From Mycolicibacterium iranicum (GTDB lineage Bacteria > Actinomycetota > Actinomycetes > Mycobacteriales > Mycobacteriaceae), in assembly GCF_002101705.1 (NCBI RefSeq), contig NZ_LQPC01000076.1, forward strand, positions 62,001 to 126,000: a stretch of 64,000 bases of DNA, written 5' to 3'. Position 1 is the first letter of the stretch, and every line of letters starts with the position of its first letter. Shown here one piece after another: positions 8,701-16,543 of this stretch. The translations under genes were made by a program, and so were the position numbers. Below the pieces are notes generated by a model, which worked only from the letters and a program-made list of their open reading frames with translations, searched no databases and had not been told where the DNA came from.

Positions 8701-10391
8701 TGCTCACCCGCTTCGTCCGGACCCAGTTGATCATCTTCACGATCGCGTCGATCGTCGGCGTGTCGGTGATGCTGTTCGCCTACATGCAGGTGCCCACGCT
8801 GCTGGGTGTCGGCCGGCTGACGGTCACCCTGGAGCTGCCCGAATCGGGCGGGCTCTACCGGTTCAGCAACGTCACGTACCGCGGAGTTCAGGTCGGCAAG
8901 GTCACCGGGGTGGCCCTCACCGAGAACGGAGCGGAAGCCACACTGTCCCTTGACACTTCGCCGCAGATTCCTGCCAATCTGCGTGCCGAGGTCCGCAGCG
9001 TGTCCGCGGTCGGCGAGCAGTACGTCGAGTTGCTCCCTGAGACAGACGACGGACCCTACCTGGAGGACGGGTCCCGAATCCCGGTCACCGCGACCAAGGT
9101 TCCGCAACAAGTCGGTCCGATGCTCGACCAGTTGAGCGCGATGGTCGACAGCTTGCCGAAGGAGCGGATCCCGGATCTGCTGGACGAGACCTTCACAGCG
9201 TTCAACGGCGCCGGGCCGGACTTCGGCTCGCTGCTCGATTCCGCCGCACAGATCACCGAGGACGCCAACGGTGTCTCCGGTGAATTCCGCGGGCTGATCG
9301 ACGACAGCCGACCACTGATCGATTCGCAGGCCGAGACCACCGATGCGATCCGGACGTGGGCGCAGAGCCTGAACGGGATTTCGGCGCAGGTGGTGCAGAA
9401 CGACCCGCAGGTGCGCGCGCTGCTGCAGCAGGGCCCGGGATTCGCGCAGGAGGTCAGCACCCTGCTCAATCAGCTGAAGCCGACGCTGCCGGTCCTGCTG
9501 GCGAACCTCAGCACGGTGGGGCAGACGTTGCTCACCTACAACCCTGCGATCGAACAGTTGCTCGTGCTGTTCCCCGGAATCATCGCCGCCCAGCAGTCTT
9601 TCGGTCTCCCACAGAACAGCCCCACCGGTCTGCCGATGGGTGACTTCGCATTGACCATCAGCGATCCGAACCCGTGCACGGTGGGATTCCTGCCGTCGAC
9701 GCAGTGGCGTTCTCCCGAGGACGAGACGACCGTCGACACCCCGGACGGTCTGTACTGCAAGCTGCCGCAGGACTCTCCGATGAACGTCCGCGGCGCGCGT
9801 AACTACCCGTGCATCGAGCACCCCGGCAAGCGCGCCCCCACCGTCGAATTGTGCAACGATCCACGAGGATTCATTCCCACCGCGATTCGCAACCACATCA
9901 CCGGGCCCTATCCGTTCGATCCGAACCTGGTGTCCCAGGGTGTCCCGATCGACTCGTTCGTCGAAGGGCCGGACCGTATCTACACTCCGATCGAGGGAAC
10001 GCCACTGCCCCCGGGTGCCGTGCGGGCGGGGACACCACCGGTGTCGGCGCCTGGCACTCCGCCGTTCCCGGTGGGGGCTCCCGCCCCGATGGTGCCCGGT
10101 GCACCGCCTCCGGCGCAACCGCCGATCCTTCCGCCGGCCCCATTGCCTGCCGGCCAAGGTCCGCTGCTACCGGGGCAGGCTGTACCGGTTGCGCCGGCAC
10201 CTGCCAGCGGCGCGGTTCCGGTGGCGCCAAGTGCGTTCGGCGGCAACGATTCCGGTGTCCCGACCGTCGGCACGGCGCAGTACAACCCGCAGACAGGGGA
10301 GTACCTCGCTCCGGACGGAACGATGCACCAGGTCACGAATGTGGCGACGGGAACAGCGCCCAAGACCTGGCAAGACCTGCTGCCGATGTGA
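8700..10391 (+). CDS. mceF: MceF, Mce-family protein with long proline/alanine-rich tail
   Basis: This 563-residue protein is the last of the six Mce subunits. It has an N-terminal membrane helix, an MCE domain (YRGVQVGKVTGV) and a helical tunnel region. A C-terminal stretch of about 120 residues is dominated by Pro, Ala and Gly. The ATG overlaps the mceE TGA. The operon appears to end here, because the next gene is convergent and starts its 3' end 23 bases later. Mce-associated (Mas) genes, often placed directly after mceF, are absent here and occur at 23570-25104. Confidence 0.94.
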   Translation: MLTRFVRTQLIIFTIASIVGVSVMLFAYMQVPTLLGVGRLTVTLELPESGGLYRFSNVTYRGVQVGKVTGVALTENGAEATLSLDTSPQIPANLRAEVRSVSAVGEQYVELLPETDDGPYLEDGSRIPVTATKVPQQVGPMLDQLSAMVDSLPKERIPDLLDETFTAFNGAGPDFGSLLDSAAQITEDANGVSGEFRGLIDDSRPLIDSQAETTDAIRTWAQSLNGISAQVVQNDPQVRALLQQGPGFAQEVSTLLNQLKPTLPVLLANLSTVGQTLLTYNPAIEQLLVLFPGIIAAQQSFGLPQNSPTGLPMGDFALTISDPNPCTVGFLPSTQWRSPEDETTVDTPDGLYCKLPQDSPMNVRGARNYPCIEHPGKRAPTVELCNDPRGFIPTAIRNHITGPYPFDPNLVSQGVPIDSFVEGPDRIYTPIEGTPLPPGAVRAGTPPVSAPGTPPFPVGAPAPMVPGAPPPAQPPILPPAPLPAGQGPLLPGQAVPVAPAPASGAVPVAPSAFGGNDSGVPTVGTAQYNPQTGEYLAPDGTMHQVTNVATGTAPKTWQDLLPM

Positions 10392-10414
10392 TCGATCGAG
10401 GAACCCGGTGCGGC

Positions 10415-10939
10415 TCAGGCGATTTTGTCGAGCCGCGCCGGCAGCTCGATCACCTTCGACAGATTGACCCCGCAGGCGCCGCTGTCGCTCTTGGTGATGT
10501 TGCGGCCGGCGATGACCGACATGTTCCGCCTGATCCGGTGCTGGGTCGGGGGATCGACACCCCAGAGCAGGAACTTCTGGTATCCGGTCGCGAAAGTGCC
10601 GTTGGGGCAAGGCATCCAGTTCGGAACGACGTGTTCGACGTAGTAGAAGTCATCGAGTCTGACCGATCCGGTCCACCCGAGCGAGCTCTTCACCTCACCC
10701 GTGCATTCGATCGGGCTGAGGCACGTCATGTTGACGGTCCACGTCTCAAGGACCGACTGCTGCTTGATTTTCACCTCGTTGGTGCGTGCCCACTCGCCGT
10801 CGGAGAACACCCGCCACGTTCCGCTGAGGTTGACACCCCAGTCCTCTTCGTCCGCTGAGGCCGTGGGGGCGATTCCCATGCTTCCCAGCAGGGTGATCGC
10901 GGTTGCGGCGAGGCCGGTGACCAGACGTGAAGCACGCAT
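10415..10939 (-). CDS. Secreted protein of unknown function
   Basis: This 174-residue protein has a clear signal peptide: a basic start, a hydrophobic core and a likely cleavage after ASA at residue 29. The mature part has four cysteines and a high content of Trp and Tyr, and no catalytic motif is recognised. I chose the ATG at 10939 because the longer frame adds a non-signal-like extension. It faces mceF at its 3' end and is divergent from the secreted protein at 11018. Proteins of this kind occur near mycobacterial mce loci, but no function can be given. Confidence 0.75.
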   Translation of the reverse strand: MRASRLVTGLAATAITLLGSMGIAPTASADEEDWGVNLSGTWRVFSDGEWARTNEVKIKQQSVLETWTVNMTCLSPIECTGEVKSSLGWTGSVRLDDFYYVEHVVPNWMPCPNGTFATGYQKFLLWGVDPPTQHRIRRNMSVIAGRNITKSDSGACGVNLSKVIELPARLDKIA

Positions 10940-10983
10940 GGGATCTAGCCTAACCGTGCCCGAAGTACAGCTCTTCAAAAGCG

Positions 10984-10996
10984 AGAATTTCGTTCC
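10984..10996. promoter_or_regulatory. Candidate operator, AGAAT-N3-GTTCC
   Basis: An imperfect inverted repeat AGAATTTCGTTCC lies in the 78-base gap between two divergent secreted-protein genes. It has the same AGAAy-N3-rTTCy shape as sites at 20651-20663 and 23513-23525 elsewhere in this island. The regulator is unknown and this is pattern inference only. Confidence 0.3.
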
Positions 10997-11017
10997 GCCG
11001 CATGGGAAAATGTTCGG

Positions 11018-11446
11018 ATGCGATCTCTCGTCGCAGCGCTCGCTGCCATCGCGGCCCCTGCCGTCCTGATGACCGCGGCTGCCGCAGCGGCTCAACCGCC
11101 CCCACCGCCCCCCGGCGGAGAATGCAACTACCCGAACTGCACCCCGGGAATCCTGCCGGACGTGGTTCTCGGCTCGTACTGCGCCAACACGACGTATTAC
11201 GCGTTCGGCGTGACGAATTGGGGACGCCTGGTGTTCTGCGGATCGCCGCGGCGCTACGAGCCGCGCTGGTTCCGTTCACCGGAGATGCACGGAATCAAGA
11301 ACGAGGGCGACCTGTGCCCCGCGCTCGACGGTCAGGTGGCGCAGGCGCCGGACGGGCTGTTCCTGACGTGTATCGCCAAGGACAACCGCTCCTACTGGGC
11401 GCGCGGCGACGCCTCGGTCGGTGGGGGAAACCCGCCTCCGCAGTAG
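11018..11446 (+). CDS. Small secreted cysteine-containing protein
   Basis: This 142-residue protein has a signal peptide in its first 25 residues, an alanine-rich stretch before the likely cleavage site, then a run of prolines. The mature domain has six cysteines (pattern C-x4-C then four more), enough for three disulphides in the cell envelope or outside. No known domain is recognised. It is divergent from the 10415 gene and convergent with the next gene. Confidence 0.7.
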   Translation: MRSLVAALAAIAAPAVLMTAAAAAAQPPPPPPGGECNYPNCTPGILPDVVLGSYCANTTYYAFGVTNWGRLVFCGSPRRYEPRWFRSPEMHGIKNEGDLCPALDGQVAQAPDGLFLTCIAKDNRSYWARGDASVGGGNPPPQ

Positions 11447-11456
11447 GCCGCGGGGT

Positions 11457-11897
11457 TTACCAGGGGCGCTGCGAGCACAGCGCACCCTTGGTACCCGAAT
11501 CGGTCGCGACCACAACGTCGTCGACTCGCAGTTCGCATACGAACCCCGGATCGGCCAGCGGCGGCGTCAACGACGACGGCAGCCCGACGACGACCATGGA
11601 CCATTGATTCGGGTCGGCCAGCCAGGTTTCGAACACCCACGGCTGGTTCGGGCCGAGGTTTGCTTCCACATTCGGGGTGTACAGGTACGGATTGTGGCTG
11701 TACTCGCCCCAATTCGGCGGATCGTTCTGCCGGTAGTAGATCTCGGCGTTCGCGATGTCCTGGCTGGCGCCGACGGTGTACTTCACGTGATGCATGGGCG
11801 GCTGCGCCGCGGCCGTACCGCCGGCTAGGACCGCGCTCACGGTGAAGGCTCCCGCCATGGAGGCAGCGAGAAGCGGAAGCGTCTTGTAGAACACCAT
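11457..11897 (-). CDS. Secreted MmpS-like small protein
   Basis: This 146-residue protein has a signal peptide (about residues 1-31, ending near AAA). The mature beta-rich domain has the general MmpS layout: an opening VKYTVG strand, a central W-rich part, and a closing CELRVDDVVV strand with a terminal cysteine. MmpS proteins accompany MmpL lipid exporters, but no mmpL gene is nearby, so the assignment rests on fold resemblance seen by eye. It could act as a periplasmic accessory of the neighbouring mce system. Confidence 0.6.
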   Translation of the reverse strand: MVFYKTLPLLAASMAGAFTVSAVLAGGTAAAQPPMHHVKYTVGASQDIANAEIYYRQNDPPNWGEYSHNPYLYTPNVEANLGPNQPWVFETWLADPNQWSMVVVGLPSSLTPPLADPGFVCELRVDDVVVATDSGTKGALCSQRPW

Positions 11898-11946
11898 TTC
11901 CGGATTTTAGAACGGCGCTATAGCTGCCGTGGGGGATTCGCCGGAC

Positions 11947-13227
11947 CTAGCGCAACGGCTCGAAGGTGATGTTGATGTCGGTGAGCCCGCGAAGGATGAA
12001 CGTGGGCTCGTAGGTGTAGCGGCGGTCCCCGGGCGGGCCGTGCAGCTCCTCGTCGATCTGGATGTCGCCCATCCGGTCGAGGATGCGTTCGATCGACACG
12101 CGGCCTTCCACGCGGGCCAGCGGGCCGCCGGGGCACGAGTGCACGCCGCGGCCGAAGGCGATGTGCTCGCGGACGTTCTTGCGGTCCAGGTCGAACTCGT
12201 GGGGGTGCTCGAAACGGCCGGGATCGCGGTTCACCGCACCCGGGCAGACCATCAGCGTGGTACCGGCGGGGACGTCGAGATCGCCGACCCTGGTGTTCTT
12301 CTTGGCGAGCCGGAACTGGCTCTTGACCGGCGCATCCATCCGCAGGGCCTCTTCGACGAAGACCGGGATGCGGCTACGGTCGCGGCGCAGGCGTTCCTGA
12401 ACGTCGGGATGGTCGCCCAGCACCCGCATCGACGCCGACAGCAGCTTCGTGGTGGTCTCCTGCCCGGCGGCGAAGAGGAACGTCGCCGAACGGACAACCT
12501 CGATCACCGGCGGAGTCGAGCCGTCCGGGTACTTCGCCGTCGCGAGCGCAGTGAGAACGTCATCCCGCGGCTCCTTGCGGCGGTCCTCCAGGTAACCGAT
12601 GAACTTCTCGTCCAGCCACTCGAGCGGGTTGGCGCCGACCAGGTCGCTGTGGTCGAGCGAACCGACATTCGCGCCGGGCCGGGGCGCGCCGAGCACGGTG
12701 CGGAACTCATCGTGGTCGGCCTCGGGTACGCCGAGCATGTCGGCAATCACCAACAGCGAGAAAGGCTTTGCGTACGCAGACAGGAACTCGCAGCGGCCGT
12801 TGTCGATGAAGTCGTCGAGTACTTCGTCGGCGAGGCGCCACATGAAGTCCTCGTTCTCCTTGAGCCTGCTCGGCGTCAGGAGTCGGTTGAGCAGCGACCT
12901 GGCGTTGGTGTGGTCGGGCGGATCCATCGTCACCATGTGCTCGAACATCGGCATCTGCGGCCGGTGCGCCGTGATCTGGTCGGTGATGTCGTCGCCTTCG
13001 GGTGTGAACGGCAGCGGCGGGAACGGCCCCGCCACCGCGATACAGGACGAGAACGTGTCGGCGTCCTTGAGGACGGTCGCAGCTTCCTCGTAGCCGGTAA
13101 CGGCCAGGACCCCGTAGTTCGGCTCCCTGACCACCGGGCATTTGCTACGCAGATGATCGAAGTACGGGTGCGGATCAGGCACGAGCGAGGGATCGGTGAA
13201 GTAGTCGATCGTGTCGAAGTCGCTCAT
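11947..13227 (-). CDS. Cytochrome P450
   Basis: This is a 426-residue soluble P450 of bacterial class. It has the I-helix oxygen-binding motif AGQET, the K-helix EALR (ExxR) and the heme loop FGRGVHSCPGG with axial Cys365. I chose the ATG at 13227 because GGGAGG sits 8 bases upstream; the ATG at 13233 is too close to it. It would hydroxylate a hydrophobic substrate using ferredoxin partners that are not in this window. Divergent from a TetR gene and close to the mce and acyl-CoA genes, it probably carries out an early oxidation in the catabolic route. The CYP family is not assigned. Confidence 0.95.
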   Translation of the reverse strand: MSDFDTIDYFTDPSLVPDPHPYFDHLRSKCPVVREPNYGVLAVTGYEEAATVLKDADTFSSCIAVAGPFPPLPFTPEGDDITDQITAHRPQMPMFEHMVTMDPPDHTNARSLLNRLLTPSRLKENEDFMWRLADEVLDDFIDNGRCEFLSAYAKPFSLLVIADMLGVPEADHDEFRTVLGAPRPGANVGSLDHSDLVGANPLEWLDEKFIGYLEDRRKEPRDDVLTALATAKYPDGSTPPVIEVVRSATFLFAAGQETTTKLLSASMRVLGDHPDVQERLRRDRSRIPVFVEEALRMDAPVKSQFRLAKKNTRVGDLDVPAGTTLMVCPGAVNRDPGRFEHPHEFDLDRKNVREHIAFGRGVHSCPGGPLARVEGRVSIERILDRMGDIQIDEELHGPPGDRRYTYEPTFILRGLTDINITFEPLR

Positions 13228-13290
13228 GTCCATGGCCTCCCGGGCTGCGGGTCGTACGGGGCGAGTGATCTCGACCACCGTTTCAGAAAT

Positions 13291-13308
13291 GCTGAGCACC
13301 TGCTTAGC
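13291..13308. promoter_or_regulatory. Candidate TetR operator in the P450/TetR divergent promoter
   Basis: GCTGAGCACCTGCTTAGC is an 18-base near-palindrome (seven of nine base pairs match). It lies in the 197-base region between the divergent P450 and TetR genes. Size and position fit a TetR-family operator controlling both. The binding protein is inferred from position only. Confidence 0.45.
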
Positions 13309-13424
13309 ATGGTGTAAGAGTTAGGGTCAAGGATCTCGGGCGGCGTGCGAGTCGCGATCTGCATGTCGTCGGGTATCGCCGAAGCCGGTCTGGGGTAGAA
13401 CACCAGCAAAGGAGTGAGGTCAGC

Positions 13425-14054
13425 ATGGCATCGCCGCGTCGGATCGGGGCACCGGATGCGAAGAATCGCGTCGTGCTGCTCGACGCCGCCGAGCAGCTGC
13501 TCATCGAAGAGGGCTACGCGGCGGTCACCTCGCGTCGGGTCGCCGATCACGCGGGGCTGAAGCCGCAGCTGGTGCACTACTACTTCCGCACGATGGAGGA
13601 TCTGTTCCTCGCGGTGTTCCACCGCAGGGCGGAAGAGGGGCTTGCCGTGTTGGCCACCGCACTGCAGTCCCCGCAGCCGCTGTGGGCGTTGTGGAGGTTC
13701 AGCACAGCCCCCGAGGCGACCAGGCTGACGATGGAGTTCATGGGGCTGGCTAATCACCGCAAGGCGCTGCGGGCCGAGATCGTCTACTACGCGGAGCGCT
13801 TCCGCCAGGAGCAGAACCGAGCGATCGACGAGGCGCTGAAGCGGTACGGGATGGTCTCGGATGACGTGCCTCCCGTGGTGTGGACCGTCTTCGCCACGAG
13901 CGTGTCCCAGGCGCTGGTCATGGAGCGGGCACTGGGGATCAGCACCGGCCACGCCGAGACCTTCGCCTTCTGCGAGCGGTGGATTCGGCGCCTCGAGGGC
14001 GATCCACTGCCGGAGTTCGCTCAGGGTTGGGACGCGTCGTCGGCCCGCGTGTGA
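13425..14054 (+). CDS. TetR-family transcriptional regulator
   Basis: This 209-residue protein has an N-terminal helix-turn-helix of TetR type (ILxAAExLxxxxGYxxVTSRRVADHAGLK, about residues 18-60, followed by LVHYYF). The C-terminal ligand domain is all-helical. It is divergent from the P450 gene and probably represses it, responding to a pathway intermediate. A GGAG-like site precedes the ATG at 13425. Its 3' end meets the oppositely oriented COX4-like gene 7 bases later. Confidence 0.9.
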   Translation: MASPRRIGAPDAKNRVVLLDAAEQLLIEEGYAAVTSRRVADHAGLKPQLVHYYFRTMEDLFLAVFHRRAEEGLAVLATALQSPQPLWALWRFSTAPEATRLTMEFMGLANHRKALRAEIVYYAERFRQEQNRAIDEALKRYGMVSDDVPPVVWTVFATSVSQALVMERALGISTGHAETFAFCERWIRRLEGDPLPEFAQGWDASSARV

Positions 14055-14061
14055 CAGCCGG

Positions 14062-14349
14062 TCACCACAGGTAGATCACCAGCACTGCGGTCCACAGTGT
14101 GACGAGCCATGCATCGGTGCTGTGGCGCAACCACTTCGGTGCCGTCCGCACCTCCATGAAGTAGCCGACGATCAACCGACACTTGACGAAACCCAACACG
14201 ATCGCCGCGATGGTGATCGGAACGCTCGCCCCGGCATGGCCCCCGGAATGACCAGGTGCCAGCCACCACGACACGACGGTGATCGCCGTGAGCGCGAGCC
14301 ACACAGTAGTGATGGCACGGTTATCTCTTGCGGTGATTCTGGTCGTCAT
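14062..14349 (-). CDS. Cytochrome c oxidase subunit IV-like (NorF/COX4-type) membrane protein
   Basis: This 95-residue protein has three hydrophobic segments and the pattern of prokaryotic COX4/CyoD/NorF-like subunits, including KCRLIVGYFMEV and a terminal LW. It is the last gene of a four-gene minus-strand operon, three bases after the subunit III-like gene. No catalytic heme-copper subunit I or CuA subunit II is in the window, so it may be an accessory subunit for an enzyme encoded elsewhere. Confidence 0.75.
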   Translation of the reverse strand: MTTRITARDNRAITTVWLALTAITVVSWWLAPGHSGGHAGASVPITIAAIVLGFVKCRLIVGYFMEVRTAPKWLRHSTDAWLVTLWTAVLVIYLW

Positions 14350-14352
14350 CGG

Positions 14353-14961
14353 TCACCTCATCACGTAAAGCAGGCCGAAGATGACCACCCACAACAGATC
14401 GACCATGTGCCAGTAGATCGCACCGGACTCGACCATCGACATCCTGCGTTTGCGCGGATTCCGCAACTCGCGCACCACGATTCCCATGATCAGCAGACCC
14501 AGCAAGACGTGGAAGAGGTGGACGCCTGTGAGCATGTAGTAAAAGTTGAAGAATTCGCCGAATTGGGAGGAGCCGCCCATCGTCTGCCCAGCAGTGATCT
14601 TGGCCGTCCACTCGTAGGCCTTGATGGCGATGAACGCCACTCCACAGGCGCCACCGAAGTAGGTCAGCCGCAGGGCGGCGGCGATGTCGCCGGCGCGGGC
14701 CTTCACCACGCTGCGCGCCACGAACCACGAGCTGGTCAGCAGCACAACAGTATTCAGCGCGCCGATCGTCAGATTGAGGTGCTGTTGCGCCGCAAGGAAC
14801 TCCGGGGCCGCCATGGTGCGGTGCACCATGAAGATCACGAAATACGAGCCGAAGATGATGAGATCGCCGAGCACCATGACCCAGATGGCCACGTCTCCGG
14901 GTAGGTGCCCGGTCCCCGGCGCTCCGGCGGTCGAGCGCGCTTGGGCCTGCGTATCGCTCAC
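14353..14961 (-). CDS. Cytochrome c oxidase subunit III-like (NorE-type) membrane protein
   Basis: This 202-residue protein has five predicted transmembrane helices and COX3 signatures: PGDVAIWVMVLGDL near the start, a FYYMLTGVHLFHVLLG helix and the terminal YWHMVDLLWVVIFGLLY. I chose the GTG at 14961 because it overlaps the preceding gene's end by four bases. The short length resembles NorE-type proteins more than full COX3. Without subunits I and II its role is open. It may support a heme-copper or nitric-oxide-reductase-like complex, or have been recruited by the two neighbouring membrane proteins. Confidence 0.8.
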   Translation of the reverse strand: MSDTQAQARSTAGAPGTGHLPGDVAIWVMVLGDLIIFGSYFVIFMVHRTMAAPEFLAAQQHLNLTIGALNTVVLLTSSWFVARSVVKARAGDIAAALRLTYFGGACGVAFIAIKAYEWTAKITAGQTMGGSSQFGEFFNFYYMLTGVHLFHVLLGLLIMGIVVRELRNPRKRRMSMVESGAIYWHMVDLLWVVIFGLLYVMR

Positions 14962-15704
14962 GGCAGCGGCGCCTGGTCGGCCGGTTGCAGCTCGTTGGCC
15001 TTCTTCAGGAAGAAGATTACGCAGGACAACCAGAACCCGAAGATCGCCGTTCCGGTCCAGAACGACATCGAACCGTTCCAAGAGAACGGACCCGAAGGTG
15101 CGACGAACACCGGGACGGCCAAGATCTCGGTGACGATCTGCCACACCGTCACGTAGGCAAGCCATTTCGGGAAGATGTTGTTGCGGTCGTAGAGGATCGC
15201 GATGGCGAATCCGAAATACGCGGTGGTAAAGCAGCCGAGTGATCCGACATAGGACAGGCACCCGAGGTCGTAGAGCAACGCCATCACTTCAGGATCGCGA
15301 TCCGGCCGAAAGGTGGCCGCCAGAAAGCAGAAGGCAACGAGCAGGCAACCGGGAAGTGCGCCGACGGCCATGCCGCCCAGGTAGACGTAGGCCATCACCG
15401 AGCCCGACGTCATGCGCTTCATGTGATACACGACAATGCCGTTGGCCACGCCCGCACCGCCGACGACGAGGATCAGGATGCCGAAACCGATCTGGATGGT
15501 GAGGCCGTGTGCGGCGAAGAACTCCACCTTCTGCGCGGTCGTGACATCCGGTCGGGGCGGGGGCATGGTTCTGGCAAGCGCGAAGAAGATGACGCCGAAA
15601 GCCGTGTAGAACGCGGGCACGATCGAGAAGACGATCCAGATATCACGCTTGCTCGCCGACTGGGTGGGCACACCGGCCGACGGCGGTGAGACTGTCGTGC
15701 TCAA
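14958..15704 (-). CDS. Six-helix membrane protein, paralogue of the next gene
   Basis: This 248-residue protein has about six hydrophobic helices. I do not recognise a family. It shares with the 15701-16447 product a KRM motif after helix 2, ATFRPDRDPE versus AAFRPDRSPE, a conserved DL, FPKW versus FPRW, and GPFSWNGSMSFW versus GPLAWDGFISFW. The two are therefore diverged tandem duplicates. It overlaps both operon neighbours by four bases, implying translational coupling and a shared complex with the COX3/COX4-like proteins. Confidence 0.8.
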   Translation of the reverse strand: MSTTVSPPSAGVPTQSASKRDIWIVFSIVPAFYTAFGVIFFALARTMPPPRPDVTTAQKVEFFAAHGLTIQIGFGILILVVGGAGVANGIVVYHMKRMTSGSVMAYVYLGGMAVGALPGCLLVAFCFLAATFRPDRDPEVMALLYDLGCLSYVGSLGCFTTAYFGFAIAILYDRNNIFPKWLAYVTVWQIVTEILAVPVFVAPSGPFSWNGSMSFWTGTAIFGFWLSCVIFFLKKANELQPADQAPLP

Positions 15705-16447
15705 GGGGCCGACACGCCTTCCTCGACCGCCTGCCGCCGCAGCGCCGCGCGCAAGACGAAGAACATCACCGAGACGAAAACGACCAAAGCGCCCCCACGG
15801 AGCCAGAACGAGATGAACCCGTCCCAGGCCAGTGGGCCGGTCCGGAATACTGCAGCGGCCGCAGCGGGTGCCATCGCCAGGCCGGTGACGACGGCGAAAT
15901 GGCCCACCCAGCGCGGGAATACGGGGTGGGGGCCCGCGTCGAGGTAGACCGCGAGACCCAGCAGCAGGTTCTGCGCGACGAGAATACCGACCGGAGCGAC
16001 CAGCGTGATCCAGGCAAGATCGTTGAGGAGCAGAAGCAACTCAGGGCTGCGGTCGGGACGAAACGCTGCGACGAGGTAGAAGATGTCGGCCAGCGCGAAA
16101 AGCGTTGCGCCGCTCACCGTGGCGGTCAGGTAGCAATACGCCAGCGCGTGGCTCTGCGTCGACATCCGCTTCATCTGGACCACGATCACCATGAAGAACG
16201 GCAAGAGCATGATGCCGCAGAGGTTGTAGGTGATCATGGAAAAGCGGATCAGCGCGGTGTTGTCCGCGTAGAACGCCGCCACTTGATCGGCGCTCATCTG
16301 CGGCGACATCGGCGGCAGGAAGCCCGGGAACGCGACGAACGCGATCAGAAAGACGGCACCGAAGACGGGTGCCGTCCACAGGCTGATCAGCTGGGTCCGG
16401 ATGTTCGCCGTCTGGGGCAGGTCCTCGGCCTCGGCGAGAATCTGCAT
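15701..16447 (-). CDS. Six-helix membrane protein, first gene of the COX3/COX4-like operon
   Basis: This 248-residue protein has about six hydrophobic helices and is a diverged duplicate of the following gene (shared KRM, RPDR-PE, P-x-W and GP-x2-W-x-G-x2-SFW positions). It has no recognised heme ligand set and no CuA motif. It is the promoter-proximal gene of the operon. Two GTAGCCG/CGGCTAC palindromes lie 24 to 70 bases upstream of its ATG. Function unknown; a membrane complex with the two oxidase-like subunits is inferred. Confidence 0.8.
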   Translation of the reverse strand: MQILAEAEDLPQTANIRTQLISLWTAPVFGAVFLIAFVAFPGFLPPMSPQMSADQVAAFYADNTALIRFSMITYNLCGIMLLPFFMVIVVQMKRMSTQSHALAYCYLTATVSGATLFALADIFYLVAAFRPDRSPELLLLLNDLAWITLVAPVGILVAQNLLLGLAVYLDAGPHPVFPRWVGHFAVVTGLAMAPAAAAAVFRTGPLAWDGFISFWLRGGALVVFVSVMFFVLRAALRRQAVEEGVSAP

Positions 16448-16470
16448 CCGACCCCCTTATCGCGATTCGA

Positions 16471-16517
16471 GTAGCCGACCGGCTACTCGCCTCAGGCGAG
16501 AGTAGCCGATCGGCTAC
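16471..16517. promoter_or_regulatory. Twin palindromes upstream of the oxidase-like operon
   Basis: GTAGCCGACCGGCTAC (16471-16486) and GTAGCCGATCGGCTAC (16502-16517, perfect palindrome) are separated by CTCGCCT-C-AGGCGAG, itself an inverted repeat (16486-16500). The centres are 31 bases apart, about three helical turns. They lie in the 96-base gap before the 15701-16447 operon. Two equal 16-base sites on one face of the helix suggest a dimeric repressor or activator. A bidirectional hairpin is the alternative reading. Confidence 0.55.
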
Positions 16518-16543
16518 CAAACCGCGAGGGGCGCGCGAAATGC

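Noticed and set aside
881..10391. Assignment of the operon as mce4 (cholesterol importer)
   Set aside because: The flanking genes are not the kstD/hsd4A/hsa genes of the mce4 locus; only the general Mce identity is supported.
11929..13317. Long plus-strand frame of 462 codons antisense to the P450
   Set aside because: It mirrors the P450 gene in a GC-rich codon phase, has no family motif, and the P450 on the other strand has all diagnostic motifs.
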